From NCBI GenBank assembly GCA_002292165.1, contig DBBK01000165.1:1-6158 (forward strand): 6,158 nt of DNA. Reading direction: 5' to 3'. Both the position numbers and the translations under genes were made by a program. The DNA comes from Brevundimonas sp. UBA986 (GTDB lineage: Bacteria > Pseudomonadota > Alphaproteobacteria > Caulobacterales > Caulobacteraceae). The notes below the pieces were generated by a model. It worked only from the letters and a program-made list of their open reading frames with translations, made no database searches and had not been told where the DNA came from. Positions 1-5,474 of this stretch are shown piece after piece; the stretch's first letter is position 1; the number at the start of each line of letters is the position of its first letter.

Positions 1-809
1 GCGGCCAGGGCCTCGAACTTGTTCGGGGCGGTCGTGAAGGGCAGGCCGGTGATGGCGGCGATCTGGGCCGCGACCTTCTCGGCGAAGCCGACCGGGGCGT
101 TCAGACCGGTGCCGACGGCGGTGCCGCCCTGGGCCAGCTCCATCAGGGCCGGCAGGGTCTGTTCGATGCGCTTGATGCCGTTCTCGACCTGCTGCGCATA
201 GCCACCGAACTCCTGACCGAGGGTCAGGGGCGTGGCGTCCTGGGTGTGGGTCCGGCCGATCTTGATGATGTGGGCCCAGGCGTCCGACTTGGCCTTCAGG
301 GCCGCGTGCAGGTGCTTCAGGGCCGGCAGCAGTTCCTTGACCACCTGTTCGGCGCAGGCGACGTGCATGGCCGTGGGATAGGTGTCGTTGGACGACTGGC
401 TCATATTGACGTGGTCGTTGGGGTGGACCGGCTTCTTGGAGCCCATCTCCCCGCCCAGCATCTCGATGGCGCGGTTCGAGATCACCTCATTGGCGTTCAT
501 GTTCGACTGGGTGCCCGACCCGGTCTGCCAGACCACCAGCGGGAAGTGGTCGTTCAGCTTGCCCTCGATGACTTCGTTGGCGGCGCCGATGATGGCGTCG
601 GCCAGCTTCGGGTCCAGCTTGCCCAGCGCCATATTGGTCTCGGCGGCGGCGCGCTTGACGATGCCCAGGGCGCGCACGACCGGCAGGGGTTGCTTCTCCC
701 AGCCGATCTTGAAGTTGCCCAGCGACCGCTGCGCCTGGGCGCCCCAGTACTTCGAATTATCGACCTCGATGGGGCCGAAGGTGTCGGTTTCTGTGCGGAA
801 GCTGGTCAT
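1..809 (-). CDS. fumC: Fumarate hydratase class II, N-terminal part (runs off the window)
   Basis: Catalyses reversible hydration of fumarate to L-malate in the TCA cycle, in the cytoplasm, as a homotetramer. Translating the minus strand from the ATG at 809 gives 269 uninterrupted codons up to the window edge, out of about 460 usual for the family. Visible signatures are WQTGSGTQSNMNANEV (residues 94-109), HPNDHVNMSQSSNDTYPTAM (129-148) and GRTHTQDATP (185-194). His188 and His129 fall at the same numbers as the active-site and B-site histidines of E. coli FumC, which supports this start. The GSSxMPxKxN catalytic loop lies beyond the edge and cannot be checked. The start codon has only a weak upstream purine run (GAGAG). 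The gene is divergent from the isomerase gene at 909. Identification is secure from the motifs. Confidence 0.97.
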   Translation of the reverse strand, partial: MTSFRTETDTFGPIEVDNSKYWGAQAQRSLGNFKIGWEKQPLPVVRALGIVKRAAAETNMALGKLDPKLADAIIGAANEVIEGKLNDHFPLVVWQTGSGTQSNMNANEVISNRAIEMLGGEMGSKKPVHPNDHVNMSQSSNDTYPTAMHVACAEQVVKELLPALKHLHAALKAKSDAWAHIIKIGRTHTQDATPLTLGQEFGGYAQQVENGIKRIEQTLPALMELAQGGTAVGTGLNAPVGFAEKVAAQIAAITGLPFTTAPNKFEALA

Positions 810-863
810 GCGCGGACAGGGCTCTCAGGCGTGGCGAAAAGATTGGGCGGGAAGATGCCGGGG

Positions 864-891
864 GGTGTAGCACGGGTGGGCGAGGGGGCAA
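864..891 (-). promoter_or_regulatory. Candidate Caulobacter-type promoter for fumC
   Basis: Read on the minus strand, TTGCCCC (891-885) is followed after 13 nt by GCTACACC (871-864). The Caulobacter housekeeping consensus is TTGACGS, 10-14 nt, GCTANAWC. The -10 part matches 7 of 8 positions and the -35 part 5 of 7. A transcript starting near 857 would have a leader of about 50 nt before the fumC ATG. This is pattern matching only. The same 99-bp gap must also serve the divergent isomerase gene, for which no convincing promoter was seen. Confidence 0.45.
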
Positions 892-908
892 GGACGGAGC
901 GATTCCTC

Positions 909-1511
909 ATGCTGACGGCGATCATTCTGGCCGGGCTTCTGGCCCAAACCGCGCCCGAGGCGGCCCCGGCGGCTGAAGCGCGCGTCATCATCCACACCGA
1001 CCGGGGCGACATCGCCGTGACGCTGGACGCCGCCCATGCCCCGACCACCACCTGCAACTTCCTGCGCTATGTCGAGGCGGGCCGGTATCGCGACGCCCGC
1101 TTTTTCCGCACCGTGGTCGCCGCGACCAACGCAAATCCCCATCCCATCGACGTCATCCAGGCCGAGACCACCGGCGGCAGCGACGACCCCGGCTTCGGCC
1201 CCATCGTGCTGGAACGCACCCGCGACACGGGCCTCAGCCACCTCGCCGGGACCCTCTCCATGGCGCGCGGCGGGCCGGACAGCGCGACCTCCAGCTTCTT
1301 CATCGTGACCCAGGACACACCCGCGCTGGACTTCGGCGGCGGCCGTAGCGCCGACGGTCAGGGCTTCGCCGCCTTCGGCCGCGTCACCTCGGGCCTCGAC
1401 ATCGCCCGCGCCATCCAGGCCTCGCCCGCCGAGGCTGAACAGCTTAAGCCGCCGGTGAAGATCGGCTCGGTCGAGATGATCGGTCCGGCGCCGGCCGTGT
1501 GTCGTCACTGA
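909..1511 (+). CDS. Exported cyclophilin-type peptidyl-prolyl cis-trans isomerase
   Basis: Predicted to isomerise X-Pro peptide bonds, acting as a folding factor for exported proteins. The protein is 200 residues. A short hydrophobic N-terminus (MLTAIILAGLLAQTAPEA) looks like a signal peptide, so a periplasmic location is inferred. The cyclophilin core runs from about residue 25 to 192. It shows the strand pair VIIHTDRGDIAVTLD, then ARFFRTVV with Arg67 in the place of the catalytic Arg of FHRVI. VIQ follows at 82-84, LSMARGGPDSATSSFFIV at 116-133 corresponds to the usual SMANAGPNTNGSQFFI, and FGRV is at 156-159. The open frame continues far upstream, but AGGACGGAG at 891-899 lies 9 nt before this ATG and the upstream part is antisense to fumC. 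The Trp that contacts cyclosporin in many cyclophilins is absent. The stop overlaps the next gene's ATG. Confidence 0.92.
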   Translation: MLTAIILAGLLAQTAPEAAPAAEARVIIHTDRGDIAVTLDAAHAPTTTCNFLRYVEAGRYRDARFFRTVVAATNANPHPIDVIQAETTGGSDDPGFGPIVLERTRDTGLSHLAGTLSMARGGPDSATSSFFIVTQDTPALDFGGGRSADGQGFAAFGRVTSGLDIARAIQASPAEAEQLKPPVKIGSVEMIGPAPAVCRH

Positions 1512-1870
1512 TGCTCAACGACGGCTGGATCGGGACCGGCAAGGTCCGGGCGCGCGAGACCGGCGACGTCGTCGAGATCACCATCGACGGCCTGACCACC
1601 CAGGCGAAATACTACAAGCCCCTGGTCTATGAGTTTATGCGCAAGGAATGGCCGTCGCGGCCGTCCTGGGGCGACTATGTCGTCGAGATCATCATGGAGC
1701 ATGTCGGCGATCCGCCCTGGATGGACCTCGACAATCTGGCCAAGGCCCTGCTCGACGCCATCAAGGGCTATCTGTTCCACGACGACAGTCAGGTCGCTCG
1801 CCTGCTGGTCGAACGCCGCGAGGGCGACCGCGAACGGATCACGATCCGGAGCTTCCCCCGCAAGGGTTAG
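1511..1870 (+). CDS. RusA-family Holliday junction resolvase (crossover junction endodeoxyribonuclease)
   Basis: Predicted metal-dependent endonuclease that cuts four-way DNA junctions. The protein is 119 residues, the usual size for RusA. The family signature is clear: WMDLDNLAKALLDAIKG at 70-86, then HDDSQVARLLVERR at 90-103. Asp72, Asp74 and Asp91 align well with the catalytic Asp70, Asp72 and Asp91 of E. coli RusA. The chosen ATG overlaps the isomerase stop as TGATG, which suggests translational coupling, because no Shine-Dalgarno sequence is evident. An in-frame GTG at 1499 would add four residues. RusA is often phage-borne, but no phage gene is seen here, so this looks like a resident copy. 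Its stop codon overlaps the stop of the opposing gene. Calling the family is secure; the in vivo substrate is inferred. Confidence 0.9.
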   Translation: MLNDGWIGTGKVRARETGDVVEITIDGLTTQAKYYKPLVYEFMRKEWPSRPSWGDYVVEIIMEHVGDPPWMDLDNLAKALLDAIKGYLFHDDSQVARLLVERREGDRERITIRSFPRKG

Positions 1871-3135
1871 GGGGCGATACGCATCCCCAGCAGCGAGGAC
1901 GCGGACAGTTCCGGCGCCACGATGGCGAGGTCATAGCCGCGAATGAGCTCACGCCATTCCGGCGTCAGGGCTTCCAGATCGGCGCTGCGCAATGCGCGCA
2001 GATCCACCAGGAACCAGTCGCCCGACGCCATGTCCGACGGCCGGGCCAGCGTCACATCCTTGCGCCAGTCGCTGTCCTCGGCCGTCGTCGCGTCGAACGC
2101 GTGCACCCGAGCTGGCCGACCGACCCCGTTGTATCCGCCCTCAGAGCCCCTGGCGCCGACGACGATCATGTTGATGGATTGCACGCCCGCTCCGTCGGCG
2201 TGTTCCGCGATGTAGTTGCCCAGGTCGCGCTGGGTGAGCGGGTTGTAGCCCTTGTACATATGGTTGGCGCCGAACTTCATCAGAAGGCGCGCCTGCGGCG
2301 CCTCGGCCAGATGAGCCTCCAGCGTCCGCTTCATCAGCCGCACCCGGCGCCCGTTCGGATCGCCGGTGCGGGACCGCGACGCCTGATAGATGGCGCGGGT
2401 TTCGCGCAGGGCGGCGAACAGCGCCTTCACCCGGTCGCCGCCGTCCTGATCGATGGCCGCGCCGGCCTGATCCAGCGTGGCGTCGTCAGCCTTGAGCAGG
2501 AACAGATCGAACGGCGAACCGGAGGTCAGCGCGGCCTGCACCGCCGTCCGCTCCTGTTCGGCCAGGGCTTCGATCTGCGCGCGGGCCAGCGGTCCCGGAC
2601 CGGCCGCCAGCATCTGTTCGAACATATAGCCGCTGACGCCCAGGAACTCCTGATCCAGTCCCCACAGCTGGAAGTCCGGCCCGGCCGCAGCAGCGCAATC
2701 GGCCGCCATCTGGTTCTCGTCGCGGCTGCTGTAGAAGGCCATCACGTCGGGATGGGCGGTTACGAAGTCAGCCATCTGCTCTTCCCGGTCCGGTGCTCTC
2801 AGCCGCGCATCGACCGCGGCGGCGGCTTCCGGCCCGGTCTCGATGGCCATGGCCGTCAGGCCGCCCGGCGCCATCAATCGGCAGACGTTGGTGGTGAAGA
2901 CGGGGATCTCGCGCGAAAAATGGCTCTCGCCGATGAGCACGTACCGGCTGGCGCCGATGGCGTCGGACAGGATCGTGGCCCCCGGGCCCGAGAAGCCTTC
3001 CGGCCGGACGGTCAGCGGCGACCCCGCCTGCGCCAGACGCTCGGCGAAGGTGACCGGCGCGACGGTCTGCGCCTGGGCGGAAGCCGCGCACAGGCCTGCG
3101 AGCGCCAAGGCCGACGCCATCGATTTCAGAATCAT
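1867..3135 (-). CDS. Secreted erythromycin-esterase/ChaN-like protein of unknown substrate
   Basis: The protein is 422 residues. MILKSMASALALAGLCAASAQAQ is a typical Sec signal peptide, probably cleaved after AQA near residue 22, so the product is periplasmic or secreted. The mature part starts with a YVLIGESH block (65-72), followed by AMAIETGPE (96-104), WGLDQEF (158-164) and LLMKFGANHMYKG (285-297). This order of GE-x-H, a Glu about 27 residues later and a distant NH pair resembles the EreA/EreB esterase and ChaN-like superfamily, in which a His/Glu/His set forms the active site. His72, Glu99 and His292 are the candidates. The single residue between Glu70 and His72 is closer to ChaN than to EreA. 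The start at 3135 keeps the charged signal-peptide n-region and has GGGG 7 nt upstream; Met6 at 3120 lacks a ribosome site. Antibiotic resistance should not be assumed: family membership is by motif only. Confidence 0.7.
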   Translation of the reverse strand: MILKSMASALALAGLCAASAQAQTVAPVTFAERLAQAGSPLTVRPEGFSGPGATILSDAIGASRYVLIGESHFSREIPVFTTNVCRLMAPGGLTAMAIETGPEAAAAVDARLRAPDREEQMADFVTAHPDVMAFYSSRDENQMAADCAAAAGPDFQLWGLDQEFLGVSGYMFEQMLAAGPGPLARAQIEALAEQERTAVQAALTSGSPFDLFLLKADDATLDQAGAAIDQDGGDRVKALFAALRETRAIYQASRSRTGDPNGRRVRLMKRTLEAHLAEAPQARLLMKFGANHMYKGYNPLTQRDLGNYIAEHADGAGVQSINMIVVGARGSEGGYNGVGRPARVHAFDATTAEDSDWRKDVTLARPSDMASGDWFLVDLRALRSADLEALTPEWRELIRGYDLAIVAPELSASSLLGMRIAP

Positions 3136-3137
3136 AC

Positions 3138-3165
3138 AAACGCCCCACACAATGTAGGGGCGTGT
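3138..3165 (-). promoter_or_regulatory. Hairpin directly before the start codon of the esterase-like gene
   Basis: CGCCCC (3141-3146) pairs with GGGGCG (3157-3162), ACA (3147-3149) pairs with TGT (3153-3155), one base is bulged and the loop is three bases. A/T bases flank both sides and add weak pairing. In the mRNA this stem ends 5 nt before the ATG and would bury the only G-rich stretch that could act as a ribosome site. It could therefore dampen translation, or the palindrome could be a protein operator. The sequence is seen directly; the role is inferred. Confidence 0.4.
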
Positions 3166-3218
3166 TTGCGGTGAACGCCGAAAACCACAAGTTAAATCGT
3201 GGATAGACCCGGTGGGGT

Positions 3219-4055
3219 TCACCCCGCCGGTCGGGCGGATGCGGCGGCCGCTACCGTCGCCGCCGCCCCTCCCGGCGGCGCCTGGGGCGTGAACCTCAGT
3301 GTCGGCATCAGGAACTGCAGGGTCGAGCCGATCGAGACCTGGGGCTCGGAGCCCGGCGTCAGGTCCTCGGCCTCCTCGCGCCGCTTGACGCAGGCCCGGG
3401 CCGAATTGGCCAGGGCGATGAAGTCCGAGGCCGTCGGCAGGCTCTCGATCACGCAGCCGTCGAAATAGGGATAGGTCGCATCCGCGCCGCAGCCGAAGGA
3501 GGTCCGGTCGCGCCGGGCAGCTGTGATGATCATCCTGTTCGGCGCCGCCAGTCCGTCGACGAAGATGCCGGAATAACAGGCCGAGACCACCAGCACCGTC
3601 GGCCGGTCCGGGCACCAGTTGCGGATCAGCTGGGCCATCATGGTCGGGTTGATCTCCCGGTCCGGCCCGAACACCATCCCCTCGGGCGCCCCGTGGGAGG
3701 TGAAGTAGATCAGACAGCCCTTCGTCGCTCGCGCCGTCGTCGCCCCGATCGCCTCCAGGGCCTCGCGCGCGGTGGTCGGATGGGCGACATCGGGCCTCAG
3801 GGTCGCGTCATACATGTCGGCCCGGCTGAACCCGGCCTTCAGGAAGCCGGCGACCAGATCGCGCCGCGCATTGTCAAAGGCCTGGATCGGCTCGCCGTGC
3901 CCGCGCCAGTCCCCGGCGACGATCACCGAGGCCCAGCCGGCGAAGCGGCTCGGCGGCTGGCTCGTGGCCACTGGACTGGTCTGGGCGGCGCAGGGCAGGG
4001 CGTGGGTCAGCAGCGCCAGGCTCAACAGCACCGTCAGGATTCGCCGCACGCTCAA
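3219..4055 (-). CDS. Secreted C13-family (legumain-type, caspase-like) cysteine peptidase
   Basis: The protein is 278 residues. An Arg-containing hydrophobic leader (residues 1-25, MSVRRILTVLLSLALLTHAL then PCAAQ) looks like a Sec signal peptide, giving a periplasmic or secreted enzyme. The clan CD catalytic dyad is visible: His121 in CLIYFTSHGAP and Cys160 in VLVVSACYSGIF. These are followed by MIITAARRDRTSFGCG (175-190) and TYPYFDG, a block characteristic of bacterial peptidase C13 proteins. By family, such enzymes cleave after a specific residue, often Asn or Asp, but the specificity here is unknown. The C-terminal 20 residues are a Pro/Ala tail. Translation starts at a TTG with a good ribosome site; a GTG two codons later is the alternative. 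It lies 83 bp upstream of the esterase-like gene on the same strand and downstream of the sspB terminator, so the two may share a transcript. Confidence 0.87.
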   Translation of the reverse strand: MSVRRILTVLLSLALLTHALPCAAQTSPVATSQPPSRFAGWASVIVAGDWRGHGEPIQAFDNARRDLVAGFLKAGFSRADMYDATLRPDVAHPTTAREALEAIGATTARATKGCLIYFTSHGAPEGMVFGPDREINPTMMAQLIRNWCPDRPTVLVVSACYSGIFVDGLAAPNRMIITAARRDRTSFGCGADATYPYFDGCVIESLPTASDFIALANSARACVKRREEAEDLTPGSEPQVSIGSTLQFLMPTLRFTPQAPPGGAAATVAAAASARPAG

Positions 4056-4062
4056 AAACCCG

Positions 4063-4068
4063 CTCCCC
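4063..4068 (-). promoter_or_regulatory. Ribosome binding site supporting a TTG start
   Basis: GGGGAG on the minus strand lies 7 nt before the TTG at 4055. The GTG at 4049 would be 13 nt away, so the spacing favours TTG. No ATG gives a complete signal peptide. Confidence 0.6.
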
Positions 4069-4113
4069 AGGAAGGCTCGAACAGGCTCAGAGTATCGGCG
4101 TTATCGTATCTGG

Positions 4114-4134
4114 AAAGCCCCGCCGGCGGGGTTC
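4114..4134 (-). terminator. Terminator-like hairpin after sspB
   Basis: A perfect 14-bp palindrome CCCCGCCGGCGGGG (4118-4131) lies 8 nt beyond the sspB stop codon. It folds as a CCCCG/CGGGG stem with a CCGG loop and is followed on the minus strand by CTTTCC. The T-run is short, so termination may be partial, letting some sspB transcription reach the peptidase gene. Confidence 0.55.
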
Positions 4135-4139
4135 ACGGA

Positions 4140-4637
4140 CTATTTTTTGCGGAACTGGTCCAGGGACACGACCTTGGGGCCCGCGTCCTCGCCGTCCTCG
4201 GAGGGCACGGCCGCCGGCCGCGTCGGCTCGGGCGTCAGGGCCACGACCGGCTCCGGCACCGTCTCCGGCGCCTCGAACTGGAGCAGGAACTGCACGCTCG
4301 GGTCATAGAAGCGGGTGACGGCGTTATAGGGCACCGTCAGCACCTTGGGCATGCCGCCGAACTTCAGCATCACCGAGAACAGGTCGTGCTCGACCGCCAG
4401 GTCCCAGTACTGGTGCTGCAGGACGATGGTCATCTCGTCCGGATATTTGGCCAGGACGTCGGGCGGCACGCTGACGCCGCGCCCGCGCGTCTTGAAGGTG
4501 ATGTAGAAGTGATGCTCGCCGGGGATGCCGCTCGGGCTGGCGGCGCGTTCGAGCGCGGACCGGATCACGCCACGCAGCGCGTCCTGGGCCAACGCCTCAT
4601 AGTGCATCTCGTCGACCGGGGGGGTGTCTTCCGCCAT
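4140..4637 (-). CDS. sspB: SspB-type ClpXP adaptor for SsrA-tagged proteins
   Basis: SspB binds the ssrA tag on rescued nascent chains and tethers them to ClpXP for degradation in the cytoplasm. The protein is 165 residues, typical of the alphaproteobacterial form. The folded domain covers about residues 10-122: DALRGVIRSALERA is the N-terminal helix, followed by HHFYITFKTRGRGV, KYPDEMTIVLQHQYWDLAV and FSVMLKFGGMPKVLTVPYNAVTRFYDPS. An acidic, Pro-rich linker (123-153) leads to KVVSLDQFRKK at the end, which fits the short ClpX-binding tail of SspB. GAGG lies just upstream of the ATG. The gene follows ssrA in the same orientation, so the RNA that adds the tag and the adaptor that reads it are neighbours. 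A TTATCA near 4667-4662 might be a -10 but has no good -35. Confidence 0.95.
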   Translation of the reverse strand: MAEDTPPVDEMHYEALAQDALRGVIRSALERAASPSGIPGEHHFYITFKTRGRGVSVPPDVLAKYPDEMTIVLQHQYWDLAVEHDLFSVMLKFGGMPKVLTVPYNAVTRFYDPSVQFLLQFEAPETVPEPVVALTPEPTRPAAVPSEDGEDAGPKVVSLDQFRKK

Positions 4638-4706
4638 CTGATCCTCAGCGTCTGTGACGTGTCTGATAACCGCGCAGGTCGGCGGGCGAAAGACGGGAAA
4701 CAGGTT

Positions 4707-4770
4707 AAGCGCCGGGTTTCTGTTCGCAGGCGCCTTGAAGGAAAGCGCCGGGATTCTGTTGGCAGGCTCC
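4707..4770. repeat. Two imperfect 28-nt direct repeats, 36-nt period, between ssrA and sspB
   Basis: The copies lie at 4707-4734 and 4743-4770 and differ at three positions. Both begin AAGCGCCGGG, then have TTCTGTT after one variable base, and end GCAGGC plus NCC. Each copy also sits in a possible stem: GCCGGGA (4747-4753) with TCCCGGC (4768-4774), and GCGCC (4709-4713) with GGCGC (4729-4733). The position between the tmRNA 3' region and the sspB start suggests an operator pair, a processing or terminator element, or simple duplication. No function is established. Confidence 0.75.
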
Positions 4771-4782
4771 CGGCAGGCCCCG

Positions 4783-5067
4783 CCTGAGGATCTGAACCCT
4801 CAGGACTTAAGTGTTCGAAATCAACCGAACCGCATTACGCGGCGAGGCGGACTTCTCCAGCGAAGTTATCGTTCGCAGTTAGAAAATGGCCCGATACGGT
4901 GGGCCAGGACGGGCGAAAGCAGTCTTCTTTACACGTCCGTCGATGCTAGTCGGCCCCGCATCTCCCGCGATGACCGGGAGCGATTGGTGGAGCCGCCGGG
5001 AATCGCACCCGGGTCCGGTCCGCTTATTACAAGCGCGTTTATCGCCATAGTCCGGGCGAACCCGGAC
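4783..5067 (-). ncRNA. ssrA: Two-piece (circularly permuted) alphaproteobacterial tmRNA
   Basis: tmRNA rescues stalled ribosomes and adds a degradation tag. The precursor reads from about 5067. First comes the acceptor piece: a stem GTCCGGG/CCCGGAC with TTCG loop (5067-5050), then the T arm CCGGG-TGCGATT-CCCGG (5012-4996), CGGCTCC (4995-4989), A and CCA ending at 4985. A 27-nt spacer (4984-4958) folds as CTCCCG/CGGGAG. The coding piece then begins GGGGCCG (4957-4951), which pairs fully with CGGCTCC and places a G-U at the third pair, the alanine identity signal. It continues with the tmRNA motif TCGACGG (4943-4937). CTGCTT (4922-4917) can pair with AAGCGG (5025-5020), and a GGGCCA-type stem (4906-4887) sits where pseudoknot 1 belongs. 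The tag frame, GTTCG/CGAAC (4830-4813) and a 7-bp hairpin CCTGAGG/CCTCAGG (4804-4783) follow. The acceptor piece is about 83 nt; the 3' end of the coding piece is uncertain. Confidence 0.93.
4835..4876 (-). other. tmRNA tag reading frame
   Basis: From the resume codon GCG at 4876 to TAA at 4837-4835 the frame encodes ANDNFAGEVRLAA. With the alanine carried on the tmRNA itself, the added tag is 14 residues. The sequence TCTAACT directly before the resume codon resembles the conserved upstream determinant in other tmRNAs. The tag starts like the Caulobacter tag (AANDNFA) and ends LAA, as in E. coli, which is the ClpX-recognised end. Confidence 0.9.
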
Positions 5068-5073
5068 AAACCC

Positions 5074-5102
5074 CATATAGTCCCTGCCGCGCCGGGGACC
5101 AA
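5074..5102 (-). promoter_or_regulatory. Promoter of ssrA
   Basis: On the minus strand TTGGTC (5102-5097) and TATATG (5079-5074) are separated by exactly 17 nt. The expected start of transcription, about 7 nt further on, falls at 5067, which is the first base of the perfect stem that opens the acceptor piece. That coincidence supports both the promoter and the RNA 5' end. Confidence 0.65.
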
Positions 5103-5186
5103 TATCGCCGTCGCATTTTCATGGTCCGCGACTTCTTGCTCGGCGACGCGGCCGCGGGCGGCAGGCCCTATGATCCGGCCCGGGTT

Positions 5187-5474
5187 TCAGCCGCCATCGC
5201 GCTGGTTGCGGCTGACGGCGTCGCGGTTGTTGCGGGCGTTCTCGCGGATCGCATCCCATTCCGCCCGGGTGTGACAGACGCGCTCCATGCGCCGCGAGCC
5301 TTCGATCGGCTGACGCCGGCAGATCTGCTCGGGCTCGACCGTGTCGACGGGCGGGGCGGCCGTCGGGGCTGACGCCGGAGCCGGCGCGGGGACAGGGGTT
5401 GGGGCAGGCGTCGGATTGGGCGCGGCTTGCTGGCCGGCGGAGAGGGCGAAGGCGACGAGGGCGGCGGCGATCAT
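5187..5474 (-). CDS. Small exported Pro/Ala-rich protein, unknown function
   Basis: The protein is 95 residues. Residues 1-14 (MIAAALVAFALSAG) form a short hydrophobic leader, so export is likely. Residues 18-43 are a Pro/Ala/Thr repeat-like linker. The C-terminal part has a compact motif with two cysteines: ICRRQPIEGSRRMERVCHTR (51-70), then AEWDAIRENA. From memory, similar CRR...GSR...RVC...EW segments occur in short secreted proteins of Caulobacterales and Sphingomonadales; the function of that motif is not known to me. The two cysteines (52 and 67) could form a disulfide after export. The ATG at 5474 was chosen because CGGAG ends 7 nt upstream and because the longer in-frame ATG at 5531 would put polar sequence before the leader. 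It lies upstream of ssrA on the same strand, separated by about 85 bp from the ssrA promoter. Confidence 0.78.
   Translation of the reverse strand: MIAAALVAFALSAGQQAAPNPTPAPTPVPAPAPASAPTAAPPVDTVEPEQICRRQPIEGSRRMERVCHTRAEWDAIRENARNNRDAVSRNQRDGG

Noticed and set aside
246..908. Long in-frame N-terminal extension of the isomerase reading frame
   Set aside because: It is antisense to fumC, which has exact family motifs. A ribosome site and signal peptide place the true start at 909.
3147..3156. BlaI/CopY-type TACA-TGTA operator
   Set aside because: The half-sites do not match the consensus spacing, and no such regulator lies in the window.
1648..3174. 508-codon open frame on the plus strand
   Set aside because: It covers the end of the RusA gene and the antisense of the esterase-like gene, is rich in Arg/Gly/His as expected for a high-GC shadow frame, and has no recognisable domain.
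3136..3615. Extended N-terminus of the esterase-like frame
   Set aside because: It overlaps the peptidase gene on the same strand in another frame, and the signal peptide begins at 3135.
4707..4770. CRISPR array
   Set aside because: There are only two copies, an 8-nt gap is too short for a spacer, and no cas genes are present.
3693..4787. 364-codon open frame on the plus strand
   Set aside because: It is antisense to the C13 peptidase and sspB and lacks any family motif.
4985..5067. tRNA gene suggested by the T arm and CCA
   Set aside because: There is no anticodon arm. The matching 5' acceptor strand lies downstream at 4957-4951, which fits a permuted tmRNA.
4783..5067. Integration site of a genomic island at the tmRNA 3' end
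   Set aside because: No integrase, no duplicated tmRNA end and no change in composition are seen nearby.
4654..5274. 206-codon open frame on the plus strand
   Set aside because: It runs antisense across the whole tmRNA gene; the RNA structure explains this sequence better.
5121..5372. 83-codon open frame on the plus strand with protein-like composition
   Set aside because: It is antisense to the small exported protein, which has a ribosome site, leader and Cys motif. No ribosome site precedes this ATG.
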